DNA of 64,000 nucleotides from Polaromonas sp. (lineage in GTDB: Bacteria; Pseudomonadota; Gammaproteobacteria; Burkholderiales; Burkholderiaceae_C). The number at the start of each line of letters is the position of its first letter. Positions within the stretch are counted from its first letter, which is position 1. Below are positions 6,968 to 15,152 of this stretch, one piece after another. Under the pieces are notes generated by a model that saw only the letters and a list, made by a program, of their open reading frames with translations, did no database searches and had not been told where the DNA came from. Where the stretch lies: the NCBI GenBank assembly GCA_013297865.1, contig JAAFIP010000004.1, positions 1 to 64,000 of the forward strand. The letters are read 5' to 3'. A program made the translations under genes and the position numbers.

Positions 6968-7564
6968 ATGCAATCCATTTCTTCCACTTTGGTGACGCCT
7001 GCGGCATCGCGCCGCGCTTTCCTTGGCAAAGGCGGCACCTTGTCCATGGCCGGCCTGGCCTTGCTGGCAGGCAAGGACGCGCTGGCCCAAGGCGCTGGTG
7101 ACATGAGCAAAGACGTATCCATCCTCAACGTGGCCCTGGGCCTGGAGCACGAAGCCATCAATGCCTACCAGCTGGGCGCTGGCAGTGGCCTGCTGCAAAA
7201 GCCGGTGCTCGATATTGCTGTGTCGTTCCAGGGTCACCACAAAGCCCACCGCGACGCGCTGATCGCCACCATCCAGAAAATGGGTGGCAGCCCCGTGGCT
7301 GAGAAAAAACTCGAAGATTACGCCAAGGCCCTGCGCGCCGACACCCTCAAATCGCAGGCCGATGTGCTGGACCTGGCTGCCCGCCTTGAGCTGGGTGCAG
7401 TCAACGCCTATCTGGGTGTGATCCCCGCATTTGGCAGCTCGGCAAGCAAAGACCTGGCCAAGGTAGCGGCCCGCCTGGCTGCTGACGAGACCATGCACTT
7501 CACGATTTTGACCAATGCCCTGGGCCGTCCGCTGCCCGCCAACGCGTTGAGCTTCGGCGCTTAA
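6968..7564 (+). CDS. Tat-exported ferritin-like domain protein
   Basis: 198 residues. A twin-arginine signal (SRRAFLGKGG, residues 14-23) ends near DALAQG; Tat export implies folding, probably with metal, before secretion. The body is a four-helix ferritin-like domain with repeated Glu/His motifs (LEHEAINAY, GHHKAHRDAL, LELGAVNAY, ADETMHF), consistent with a di-iron or similar site. The role is unknown; relatives occur in stress- and desiccation-linked proteins. ATG 6968 has a weak ribosome site. It is co-transcribed with the cytochrome c gene 21 bases downstream, from predicted ECF promoter site 2. Confidence 0.85.
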   Translation: MQSISSTLVTPAASRRAFLGKGGTLSMAGLALLAGKDALAQGAGDMSKDVSILNVALGLEHEAINAYQLGAGSGLLQKPVLDIAVSFQGHHKAHRDALIATIQKMGGSPVAEKKLEDYAKALRADTLKSQADVLDLAARLELGAVNAYLGVIPAFGSSASKDLAKVAARLAADETMHFTILTNALGRPLPANALSFGA

Positions 7565-7585
7565 TCAGCGATGGAGCATCCAACC

Positions 7586-7996
7586 ATGCGACGCACAGCG
7601 CAGTGTCCACATCGATGGGCGGTGCCCGTGGCTGCGCTGCTGTGCGCAGCATGTTGGCCTGCCCTGGCCGCAGAGCCTGCCAGCGCCAAAGCGCTTGCGG
7701 GCAATGCGCTGCAGGGCAAGGCCATCTACGAGGCCAAATGCAGTGCCTGCCACAGCGTAGACGACAACCGCGTGGGCCCCAAGCACGCGGGTGTCGTCGG
7801 GCGCAAGGCCGGCAGCGTGGCCGACTACGACTACTCCAGCGCCGTGCAACAAAGCCGCGTGGTCTGGACGCAAGCCAATCTGCTGCGCTGGCTGACCGAA
7901 CCCGAACAGGTCATCCCCGGGCAGAAGATGGGCTACCGCCTGGGCGTAGCCCAGGAGCGGGCTGACGTGGTGCAGTACCTGGCTACGCTGAAGTAA
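7586..7996 (+). CDS. Periplasmic class I cytochrome c
   Basis: 136 residues: signal peptide (1-29, ending ALAA), a single haem-attachment motif CSACH (52-56) and a Met ligand at M115 in VIPGQKMGY, the pattern of mitochondrial-type cytochrome c (c-550/c2). It carries single electrons in the periplasm. It follows the ferritin-like gene by 21 bases and lies among a copper protein, a globin and the DUF4331 cluster, so it may serve a dedicated redox chain there; the partner is unknown. ATG 7571 is an alternative start. Confidence 0.9.
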   Translation: MRRTAQCPHRWAVPVAALLCAACWPALAAEPASAKALAGNALQGKAIYEAKCSACHSVDDNRVGPKHAGVVGRKAGSVADYDYSSAVQQSRVVWTQANLLRWLTEPEQVIPGQKMGYRLGVAQERADVVQYLATLK

Positions 7997-8058
7997 ACCC
8001 GGCAAACCACCCGCGCAACATCTGGACACACATCTGCAGCGTGTCAGCTGCTGTCTGT

Positions 8059-8086
8059 TGAATCCAAACCCCCAAGGCCCCGCGTA
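8059..8086 (+). promoter_or_regulatory. Predicted ECF-sigma promoter, site 4
   Basis: TGAATCCA at 8059-8066 and CGTA at 8083-8086, 16 bases apart and 43 bases before the DUF4331 start codon. Confidence 0.72.
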
Positions 8087-8129
8087 TTCCCATCGGCATA
8101 CCGCCAAACCACACACTCTAGGAGCAATC

Positions 8130-9764
8130 ATGCGTTTCAAAAAACTTGGCATCGGTGTCATCGCCCTGGCTGCAGCCTGCGCTGCAGGCCTGAGCATCGC
8201 ATCCAGCCACCGCGAAGCACCGTTCATCACGACCAGCCCCAAGGTCGACGGTACGGATCTGTACATGTTCCGCAGCTACGAGGGCGTGGCCCCGGACGGC
8301 ACAGGCGGCCGCAGTGACTACGTCACCATCATTTCCAATTACATTCCGCTGCAGGCGCCCTACGGCGGCCCCAACTATTTCGTGATGGACCCCAACGCGC
8401 TGTATGAGATCCACATCGACAACAACGGCGATGCCAACGAAGACATCACCTTCCAGTTCCGCTTCAACAACAAGCTCAACAATGTGGCCCTGCCGATTGG
8501 CACAGGCGCAGCGCAAAAAACCGTAGCGATTCCGCTCATCCAGGCCGGTGCAGTGGCTAATTTGAATGACGCCAACCTGAACCTGACCGAGACCTACAGC
8601 GTCAACATCGTGCGCGGTGATCGCCGCAAAGGCACTGTGCAGCCGATTACCAAAACCAGCGGCAGCGCCAGCTTTGAAAAACCGGTGGACTACATCGGCG
8701 TGAAAACGCTGGGTAACACCACGTCGTATGCCACTTACGCCGACAAGCATATCCACAACGTCAAAATCCCTGGCTGCCCTGCAGGCAAGGACGTGGGACG
8801 GGTGTTTGTCGGTCAGCGCCAGGAAGGCTTTGCCGTCAACCTCGGTCCGATCTTTGACCTGGTCAATGCGACAGCGGCCCAGATCACCAACCCCGATCTG
8901 AAAAACGCGTTTGCAGCCAACTCCATCCAGGACTCCAACGTCACCTCAATGGCGATCGAAGTGCACAAGGATTGTTTGACCGCAGGCACCGACCCAGTGA
9001 TCGGCGCATGGATGACCGCCAGCCTGCGCCAGGGCCGCCTGCTCTCGGGCAACCCTGCCTCGGGCCACCAGACCAGCGAAAAAACCGGCGGCGCCTGGAC
9101 CCAGGTCTCACGTCTGGGCAACCCGCTGGTCAACGAAGTGGTGATTGGCTTGAAGGACAAGGACAAGTTCAACGCGTCCAAGCCCAACAAGGACATCCAG
9201 TTTCTGGACTATGTGACCAACCCCACCTTGCCCGCGCTGCTGGGTGTGGTGCTGGCTGCGGGTGACCCCAATGCCCTGGCGCCCACCAACATTCCCCGCA
9301 CTGACCTGGCTACCACCTTCCTCACAGGTATCGCTGGCGTGAACAAGCCCGCAACCGTCGCGCCTGCAGAAATGCTGCGTTTGAATACGGCCATCAAGCC
9401 AGTGCAGTTTGCGGACCAAAACCGTCTGGGTGTGGCTGGCGAAGTGCTGCGCGTAGGCGGCTTGGCCAACCTGGCCAATGCCAAAGACCTGGCGGGCTTT
9501 CCCAATGGCCGCCGTCCCAAGGATGACGTGGTCGATATCGCCCTGGTAGCCATGCTCGGCGGCCTGTGCGTGATCAACGGCGACAACAACGGCTTGGGCC
9601 TCAACGGTATTCCTGGCGTGCCCAGCATCACCTCGATGTGCAAGCCCTCCAGCGTGCCGCTGGGCGCAACCTCTGCTGCCGTGCACGATGGGGTCGACCA
9701 GGCCCTGGTGCCCTTCCTTGGCAGCTTCCCTTACCTGAACACGCCACTGGCAGGTTCACAGTAA
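8130..9764 (+). CDS. DUF4331 (SSHREAP) secreted protein
   Basis: 544 residues with a Sec signal (1-23). The mature N-terminus carries the hallmark SSHREAP (25-31), followed by DGTDLYMFRSYE; further DUF4331 blocks continue to the C-terminus, where Cys residues (GGLCVING, SMCKPS) may form a disulphide. Function is not established for the family; members are abundant extracytoplasmic proteins in operons with ECF sigma factors. ATG 8130 is chosen for its CTAGGAG site. It heads a tight run (lipoprotein, TPR protein, HupE-like permease) ending at the sigma operon and has its own predicted ECF promoter. Confidence 0.9.
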   Translation: MRFKKLGIGVIALAAACAAGLSIASSHREAPFITTSPKVDGTDLYMFRSYEGVAPDGTGGRSDYVTIISNYIPLQAPYGGPNYFVMDPNALYEIHIDNNGDANEDITFQFRFNNKLNNVALPIGTGAAQKTVAIPLIQAGAVANLNDANLNLTETYSVNIVRGDRRKGTVQPITKTSGSASFEKPVDYIGVKTLGNTTSYATYADKHIHNVKIPGCPAGKDVGRVFVGQRQEGFAVNLGPIFDLVNATAAQITNPDLKNAFAANSIQDSNVTSMAIEVHKDCLTAGTDPVIGAWMTASLRQGRLLSGNPASGHQTSEKTGGAWTQVSRLGNPLVNEVVIGLKDKDKFNASKPNKDIQFLDYVTNPTLPALLGVVLAAGDPNALAPTNIPRTDLATTFLTGIAGVNKPATVAPAEMLRLNTAIKPVQFADQNRLGVAGEVLRVGGLANLANAKDLAGFPNGRRPKDDVVDIALVAMLGGLCVINGDNNGLGLNGIPGVPSITSMCKPSSVPLGATSAAVHDGVDQALVPFLGSFPYLNTPLAGSQ

Positions 9765-9790
9765 GCTCTCAACTAACCCAGGAGAAGTTG

Positions 9791-10081
9791 ATGACCCATT
9801 TTCACAACGCACGCACAGGGTTGGCGCTATGCGCCCTCGCTGTGGCGATGGTGGCCTGCGGCGACAGCGGCTCGGTGCATGAGCCTGTCGCAGGCACGCC
9901 GCCCGCACCGGCACCCGCACCTTTGTCGGATATTCCCGCATCGGCCACCGCCAGCTCGGCGGGGGCTTTCACGTTCATCAAGTCGGTGGTGGAGTCTTCC
10001 GCCGAGACGAATGAACCGCTCACGACGGCCGATGAAGTGCTGGCAGTGAGCGACACCGACGAGCCTGACCCCAGCGTGTAA
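9791..10081 (+). CDS. Small lipoprotein of the DUF4331 operon
   Basis: 96 residues with a lipoprotein signal peptide (lipobox VAC, C23), then a Pro/Ala-rich linker and an acidic tail ending DTDEPDPSV. GGAGAAG lies just before ATG 9791, 26 bases after the DUF4331 stop. I recognise no domain. The position between DUF4331 and the TPR gene suggests an accessory anchored next to DUF4331, but that is only context. Confidence 0.7.
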   Translation: MTHFHNARTGLALCALAVAMVACGDSGSVHEPVAGTPPAPAPAPLSDIPASATASSAGAFTFIKSVVESSAETNEPLTTADEVLAVSDTDEPDPSV

Positions 10082-10151
10082 GCGCGTGGGGTTGGACAGA
10101 CGGGTCGGCGTGTGGTGAGCACGTCGACCCTTTTTTGAATGGAGGCCACCT

Positions 10152-11294
10152 TTGCTTAGCCACACAATGAAACGGCTCGCTTTGGCAGCTGGCCTGTGCG
10201 CGATGGTGTGCACAGCGCAGGCCCAAGGCCGCGATCTGCAACCATCCAGCGACCAGCAGCTGCTGGAGACCCTGGCCCCTCGTGTGCGCAGCTCGGCTGC
10301 CACGCCGCAGGCGGCCGCATTGGCCGCGCGCCAGGCGATCACGCTGGCGCGCGAGAGCGCCGACACCCGCTATCTGGGCCGTGCGCAAGCCATGCTCGCG
10401 CCCTGGTGGAACCGTGCCGACGCGCCGGTCGAACTGGCCGTGCTGCAAGCCACCGTACACCAAAGCAGACATGAGTTTGCTGCCGCCAAAACCGTGCTGA
10501 GCCAGGCCTTGCAGCGCGATCCGCGCCATGCGCAGGGCTGGCTGACGCTGGCTACGCTGGAGCGTGTGGCCGGCAGCTATGCAGCCGCGCTCGCCGCCTG
10601 CAACCAGGTGGGCCAAGCCGGGGCCGCGCTGTATGCCAGCGCATGCCAATGGGAGACCGTGTCTTTGCAGGGCCAGCACGATGCGGCACGCCGTGGCCTG
10701 CAGGCGCTGCGCACGCAGGCGGGTGACGCGCCCACCCAGGCCTGGCTGCTGTCTCTGCTGGCGGAGAGCGAAGAGCGCGCTGGCCGCGACGCGGCTGCCT
10801 GGGCTGCCTACCAAAGCAGCTTGGCGCTCGCGCCCGATGGTTATACCGCTTTGGCGGCAGCCGATTTGCTGCTGCGCACCCAGCGCGCTGCGCTGGTGAT
10901 ACCGCTGCTGGCAACCCAGCCCGCCAGCGAAGCCGTGCTGCTGCGCCGGGCCTATGCCTTCAAGCAGCTGGGCGATGCGCAGTGGCAAAGCCTTGCGCAA
11001 GAGCTGCAGGAGCGGTTTGCTGCGCTCACCCTGCGCGGTGATGACCCGGCCACACATGCCCGCGAACGCGCCCAGGCTTATCTGTGGCTGCAGGCCGATC
11101 CGCAGCGTGCGCTGCAGTCGGCGCTGCTCAACCTGGGCTTGCAAAAAGAGCCTGTGGACTGGTGGCTGGCGCTGCACAGCGCCCAGTTGGCAGGGCAGAG
11201 CGCACAGCTAACTACCCTTCAAACCCAACTGGCTGCCACCGGACTGCGCGATGCACGCCTGCAGGCATTGTCTGGCCTGCGCAAGCTCTCATGA
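10152..11294 (+). CDS. Secreted tetratricopeptide-repeat protein
   Basis: 380 residues; signal peptide (ending AQAQG near residue 25) and an Ala/Leu-rich helical-hairpin body with TPR-like units such as AAKTVLSQALQRDPRHAQGWLTLATLERVAG. Probably a periplasmic scaffold. I prefer the TTG start at 10152, because GGAGG ends 6 bases upstream; the next ATG (10167) is 21 bases from that site. The stop overlaps the start of the HupE-like gene (ATGA), indicating translational coupling. Members of DUF4331 operons often include such a protein. Confidence 0.78.
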   Translation: MLSHTMKRLALAAGLCAMVCTAQAQGRDLQPSSDQQLLETLAPRVRSSAATPQAAALAARQAITLARESADTRYLGRAQAMLAPWWNRADAPVELAVLQATVHQSRHEFAAAKTVLSQALQRDPRHAQGWLTLATLERVAGSYAAALAACNQVGQAGAALYASACQWETVSLQGQHDAARRGLQALRTQAGDAPTQAWLLSLLAESEERAGRDAAAWAAYQSSLALAPDGYTALAAADLLLRTQRAALVIPLLATQPASEAVLLRRAYAFKQLGDAQWQSLAQELQERFAALTLRGDDPATHARERAQAYLWLQADPQRALQSALLNLGLQKEPVDWWLALHSAQLAGQSAQLTTLQTQLAATGLRDARLQALSGLRKLS

Positions 11295-12436
11295 TGCGGC
11301 GGCTTCATACTTGGGCAGTCTGCTGCCTGCTAGCCTGCTGTATGCTGCCCGCCTGGGCGCACAAAGCCAGTGATGCGTATCTGCAGGTCAATGACGCGCC
11401 GCCAAGGGCCGTGTCGCTGAAACTGTCGCTGGCACTGCGCGATCTGGACGCGGCGATTGAATCGCTGGATGGCGACAACAACCGCCAGCTGAACTGGGGC
11501 GAAGTGCGCCAGGCTATCCCCGCGATCCAGACCTGGGTGGCCGCCGGAGTGAGCCTGCAGTGCGGCGGAGCCAGGGCAGCGCTGGAGTGGACTTTCGAAT
11601 CGCTGGAGCAGCGCAGCGACGGCGTGTATCTGCGGCTGGCCGCACAGGCGCCCTGCGCTGACCAGGCGATGGAGCTGGACTACCAGCTGCTCAAAACCGT
11701 GGACGCAACGCACCGCCTGCTGGTGGCAGGCACGCTGCAGGGCCAGCCGCTGGCGGCGGTGCTGTCGCCCCAATCTTCCAAGGCGGTCGTCTTGCGTCAG
11801 GCGCAGGCCTTGGGCCGCTCCAGTGCGGGCCACACCGGCCCCGCCGTGCTGGCCCAGTTTTTCCCCGAGGGCGTCCACCATATCGCCACCGGCTATGACC
11901 ATCTGGCGTTTTTGCTGGCCCTGTTGCTGCCGATCATGCTCAAGACGGCGCGCAGCAGCGCACCTGCTGCCGCGCCAGGCCGTCCGGGTCTGTGGGCTTT
12001 GCTGCGCACGGTGACCGGGTTTACCGTGGGCCATTCCATCACCTTGGTGCTGGCCAGCCTGGGATGGATCGCCTCGCCCAGCTGGGTAGAGCCTGCCATT
12101 GCGATCACTATCGGTATCTCCGCCTTGCTCAACCTTTATCCTGTGCGCTGGCTGCGCAGTGACGTGCTGGCACTGGGCTTTGGCCTGATTCACGGGCTGG
12201 GGTTTTCCAGCATCATGCGCGAGGCCCAAGTCAGCGATGCTTTGCTGCCCTGGGCTTTGGCGGGTTTTAATCTGGGCGTGGAAGCCGGGCAGTTGGTGGG
12301 CGTGGCCTTGTGGTGCGCCGCCCATCTGGTGCTGGTGCGCTGGCAGCGCTATGAACAGGTGGTGGTGCGTGGCGGATCGTGGGCCTTGCTGGCTTTGGCC
12401 GTGTTTTGGGCGGCGCAGCGCCTGAGTGCGCCATGA
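11291..12436 (+). CDS. HupE/UreJ-type membrane protein with EF-hand-like loop
   Basis: 381 residues: signal or first membrane segment, a periplasmic domain of about 150 residues, then 6-7 membrane helices of the HupE/UreJ_2 family starting at FFPEGVHHIATGYDHLAF (190-207), whose G-HHI-G-DHL pattern is the family hallmark. HupE/UreJ relatives move nickel or cobalt. The periplasmic part contains DGDNNRQLNWGE (60-71), which fits a calcium-binding EF-hand loop except for Arg in place of the usual Gly at loop position 6. The start overlaps the TPR stop; ATG 11294 is also possible. The stop codon is the first three bases of the predicted sigma promoter. Confidence 0.85.
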   Translation: MMRRLHTWAVCCLLACCMLPAWAHKASDAYLQVNDAPPRAVSLKLSLALRDLDAAIESLDGDNNRQLNWGEVRQAIPAIQTWVAAGVSLQCGGARAALEWTFESLEQRSDGVYLRLAAQAPCADQAMELDYQLLKTVDATHRLLVAGTLQGQPLAAVLSPQSSKAVVLRQAQALGRSSAGHTGPAVLAQFFPEGVHHIATGYDHLAFLLALLLPIMLKTARSSAPAAAPGRPGLWALLRTVTGFTVGHSITLVLASLGWIASPSWVEPAIAITIGISALLNLYPVRWLRSDVLALGFGLIHGLGFSSIMREAQVSDALLPWALAGFNLGVEAGQLVGVALWCAAHLVLVRWQRYEQVVVRGGSWALLALAVFWAAQRLSAP

Positions 12437-12460
12437 ATCCAGTGGGCTCCCACATCCGTA
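12434..12460 (+). promoter_or_regulatory. Predicted ECF-sigma promoter, site 5 (autoregulatory)
   Basis: TGAATCCA at 12434-12441 (beginning at the HupE stop codon) and CGTA at 12457-12460, 15 bases apart and 39 bases before the ECF sigma start. A short GGGACAGTCCC palindrome follows at 12467-12477. Confidence 0.72.
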
Positions 12461-12499
12461 TACGTAGGGACAGTCCCATTTTTCATAAAGAGTAGTCCC

Positions 12500-13075
12500 A
12501 TGAATGACACCGTTTTGGATGTGCAGCTCATTGCCCTGATTGACCGGGTAGCCCAGCGCGACGCGCAGGCGCTGCGTGAGCTGTATGACGCCACCAGCTC
12601 CAAGCTGTATGCCGTAGCGATGCGGGTGGTCAGCAACAAGGAGCATGCCGAAGACGTGCTGCAGGATGCCTATCTGAACATCTGGCGCATAGCAGGCGAC
12701 TACCGCGCCAGTCTGAGCCCACCGATGGCCTGGATGGGGGTGGTGGTGCGCAGCAGGGCGCTGGATTTTCTGCGCAAGCGTACGGCCGAGCGGTCACTGG
12801 CGGGGCCCGAGCTGGACGAGCAACTGGGCGCCAGCCTGGGCAGCGCCGACGCTACCCCGCTGGACGTCAGCATGGCCAGCGAACAAGCCTGGGCGCTGCA
12901 CGAGTGCCTGCGAAAAATCGAAGCCAAGCCACGCGAAGTGCTGACACTGGCCTACTTTCGCGACCTGAGCCACGGCGAGCTGGCTGAGCAGTTGCGTTTG
13001 CCTTTGGGCACCGTCAAGACCTGGATTCGGCGTAGCATAGAGCAGTTACGCGCCTGTATGGCCAAATTTGCGTAA
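12500..13075 (+). CDS. ECF RNA polymerase sigma factor (RskA-partnered)
   Basis: 191 residues with sigma-70 region 2 (about residues 27-95, core SNKEHAEDVLQDAYLNIW) and region 4 (about 140-187, DLSHGELAEQLRLPLGTVKTW helix-turn-helix); regions 1 and 3 are absent, as in ECF sigma factors. It is followed 9 bases later by an RskA-type anti-sigma gene. Its own promoter resembles four others upstream of the 4-10 kb genes, so I infer positive autoregulation and control of that block. The inducing signal is unknown; copper, redox or envelope stress would fit the targets. Confidence 0.93.
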   Translation: MNDTVLDVQLIALIDRVAQRDAQALRELYDATSSKLYAVAMRVVSNKEHAEDVLQDAYLNIWRIAGDYRASLSPPMAWMGVVVRSRALDFLRKRTAERSLAGPELDEQLGASLGSADATPLDVSMASEQAWALHECLRKIEAKPREVLTLAYFRDLSHGELAEQLRLPLGTVKTWIRRSIEQLRACMAKFA

Positions 13076-13084
13076 AGAGGCCCT

Positions 13085-13867
13085 ATGCAGATTGGACACC
13101 ATAGTGAATTGTTAGACCGCCTGGCGGCCAGCTACGCGCTGGGCACGCTCAAAGGTCCCGCGCGTCGCCGTTTTGAAGCCTACGCACGCCAAAGCGCAAC
13201 CGTGCGCGCCTCCATGCTGCTGTGGCAGGAGCGCATGGCAGCCATGACCGAGCTGCCCGAGCCGATCACGCCCAGCCCCAATGTGTGGAAGCGCATCGAA
13301 ATCCAGCTCGCCCAGGAGCTGCAGGCGCAGCGCCTGGGCGAGCAGCCCAACGACAGCGTGCTGCAAGCCACGCTGCAGCGGCTGCGCCGCGCGCTGGGCC
13401 GCTGGCGCATGGGCGCATTTGCCGGGGCCGTGGCCACCATTGCGGCCGTGGGTATCGGCCTGCAAAGCAGCCGCAGTCTGGATGCGCAGGTGGGCCAGCT
13501 CAGCGCCCAGCTCAAGGCCAGCCAGCAGATGCAGTATGTGGCGGTGCTGTCGGATGACAAATCAGCCGCGTCTGTGCTGATCACCTTCGATGCGGGCCAG
13601 AACACCCTGACCGTCAAGCGGGTCAGCGGCTACCAGGAGGCCGCAGACCGTTCGCTCCAGCTGTGGGCTTTGCCCGAGGGCGGTGGCCCGCAGTCGCTGG
13701 GCGTGCTGGGGGGCGACAAGGTGATCCGCATTGCCACACCGGCCGAGCAGGTGGTGCGCGTGCCGATGCTGGCCATCAGCCTGGAGCCCAAGGGTGGCGT
13801 GCCCAGCGCAACCGGCCCGACCGGGCCTGTGCTCTTCAAGGGCGCGCTGCTGGCTGCGAGTCCGTGA
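13085..13867 (+). CDS. RskA-family anti-sigma factor
   Basis: 260-residue membrane protein: cytoplasmic N-terminal sigma-binding part (residues 1-105, with LAASYALGTLKGPARRRFEAYA typical of the family), one membrane helix (about 109-126), a coiled segment (130-150) and a periplasmic RskA domain (151-258). It would hold the preceding ECF sigma factor until a periplasmic signal triggers proteolysis. Its stop overlaps the next possible start codon (TGATG). Confidence 0.9.
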   Translation: MQIGHHSELLDRLAASYALGTLKGPARRRFEAYARQSATVRASMLLWQERMAAMTELPEPITPSPNVWKRIEIQLAQELQAQRLGEQPNDSVLQATLQRLRRALGRWRMGAFAGAVATIAAVGIGLQSSRSLDAQVGQLSAQLKASQQMQYVAVLSDDKSAASVLITFDAGQNTLTVKRVSGYQEAADRSLQLWALPEGGGPQSLGVLGGDKVIRIATPAEQVVRVPMLAISLEPKGGVPSATGPTGPVLFKGALLAASP

Positions 13868-14619
13868 TGGATACCCGGCTGTCTGGGAGCCAGGCCCTGC
13901 GGGGCGGGGGCTGCTGCTTGCGCTGCATGCCCCGGCGCCAGCGCGCGGCATGCCGGCTAGGGCACAATAAGTGCGTGGACACCCCTTTGAACCCCACTTT
14001 GCTGGATACCGACGCGCAGCTGCCCGACTGGGTAGCGGCGATGGCTGCGGCAGGGCAGGCGCGCCCGCAGGCCGAGCGGGCCTGGACGCAGCTGTATGAC
14101 TGCACCGTGCAGCGTGTGCACGCCATGGTGCGCCGTTTTGTGCACGAAGACAGCGCTGCGCAGGAAGTGACCGAAGATGTGATGTACCAGGCCTGGGTGC
14201 AGGCCGGGCGCTTTGATGCGTCGCGCGGCAATGTGATGGCCTGGCTGCTGACCATGGCGCGCAGCCGGGCACTGGATGCCTGGCGCAAGCACAGTGCAGC
14301 GGTGGTGAGCTATGACAGTGAGGTGGCTGAGGCCGCCCTGGCGCAAAAGACCCATGCCATCACCCCTGTAGATTTGCTCAGCGCCATGGACCGTCAGCAC
14401 GCGCTGCACGCTGCCCTGGCCCTGGTCTCGCCTGCCGCCCGGCAGATGATCAGCCTGGCTTTTTTTCAGGGGCTCACGCACAGCGAGATCAGCGCGCATA
14501 TGCACACTCCCGTCGGCACCGTGAAGACCACCATCCGCCGCGCCCTGCTGAGTCTGCGCGAGCATCTGCAAACCCATCAAGACGCTGACATGGCCGCGGG
14601 CCTGTCGGTGTTGGAGTAA
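13867..14619 (+). CDS. Second ECF sigma factor
   Basis: ECF-type sigma factor with region 2 (HEDSAAQEVTEDVMYQAWVQA) and region 4 (FFQGLTHSEISAHMHTPVGTVKTT) preceding a ChrR-like cupin gene. The start is uncertain. ATG 13867 overlaps the anti-sigma stop (TGATG) but adds a Cys/Arg-rich leader without family similarity. GTG 13975 (VDTPLNPTLL) gives a normal-sized 214-residue protein and lies directly behind a CACAATAA box, so a separate or leaderless transcript is possible. Two different sigma factors in one operon, each with its own type of anti-sigma, suggests a cascade. Confidence 0.88.
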   Translation: MDTRLSGSQALRGGGCCLRCMPRRQRAACRLGHNKCVDTPLNPTLLDTDAQLPDWVAAMAAAGQARPQAERAWTQLYDCTVQRVHAMVRRFVHEDSAAQEVTEDVMYQAWVQAGRFDASRGNVMAWLLTMARSRALDAWRKHSAAVVSYDSEVAEAALAQKTHAITPVDLLSAMDRQHALHAALALVSPAARQMISLAFFQGLTHSEISAHMHTPVGTVKTTIRRALLSLREHLQTHQDADMAAGLSVLE

Positions 14620-14624
14620 ATACC

Positions 14625-15137
14625 ATGAACAGCTCTTCCCCTCAAGACTCGCCTGATGTGCTGGGCGCAGCCTGGGTGGGCGCTTTGGCGCAAGGCCTGC
14701 AGGTGCCTGCTGATGGCGCATTGAGTGCGCAGGCAGCCCAGTCGATCAAGGCGCGCATCATGCAGCGCATTGCAGTGACCCCTGTGGAGCCATCGCCCGA
14801 CAGCACGGCGCAGGTGCAAAGCATTTTGCGCGACGAGGGCTGGGTCAGCCTGGGTAAAAAAATCCAGGTGAAAGTGCTGCATGACGACGGCACCACGCTG
14901 TCGTGGCTGCTCAGACTGCTGCCCGGGGGCCGCCTGCCCGAGCACGACCATGCCGATGGCAAAGAAGAGTGCATGGTGCTCGAAGGCACGCTGATGATCA
15001 ACGGCCAGCAGTTTGTGGGCGGTGACTACCAGATCGCCCACCCCGGCTCGGTGCACTACGAGGTGGCCAGCAGCGAAGGCGCTTTGGTGTTCCTCAAGTC
15101 GCCATCTGCGCGGCGCAAAAGCCTGGCACCTGCCTGA
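14625..15137 (+). CDS. ChrR-like cupin, probable anti-sigma factor
   Basis: 170 residues. The C-terminal half is a cupin with metal ligands H107, H109, E114 and H144 (EHDHADGKEECMVLEG and HPGSVHYE), as in ChrR, which controls RpoE in the singlet-oxygen response. The N-terminal 60 residues are helical but contain no cysteine, so the zinc-binding anti-sigma motif of ChrR is not evident. It starts 5 bases after the second sigma gene and ends the operon. It could sense metal or oxidants through the cupin site; the role is inferred from family and context. Confidence 0.82.
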   Translation: MNSSSPQDSPDVLGAAWVGALAQGLQVPADGALSAQAAQSIKARIMQRIAVTPVEPSPDSTAQVQSILRDEGWVSLGKKIQVKVLHDDGTTLSWLLRLLPGGRLPEHDHADGKEECMVLEGTLMINGQQFVGGDYQIAHPGSVHYEVASSEGALVFLKSPSARRKSLAPA

Positions 15138-15152
15138 GTACCTGGCAGGGTG

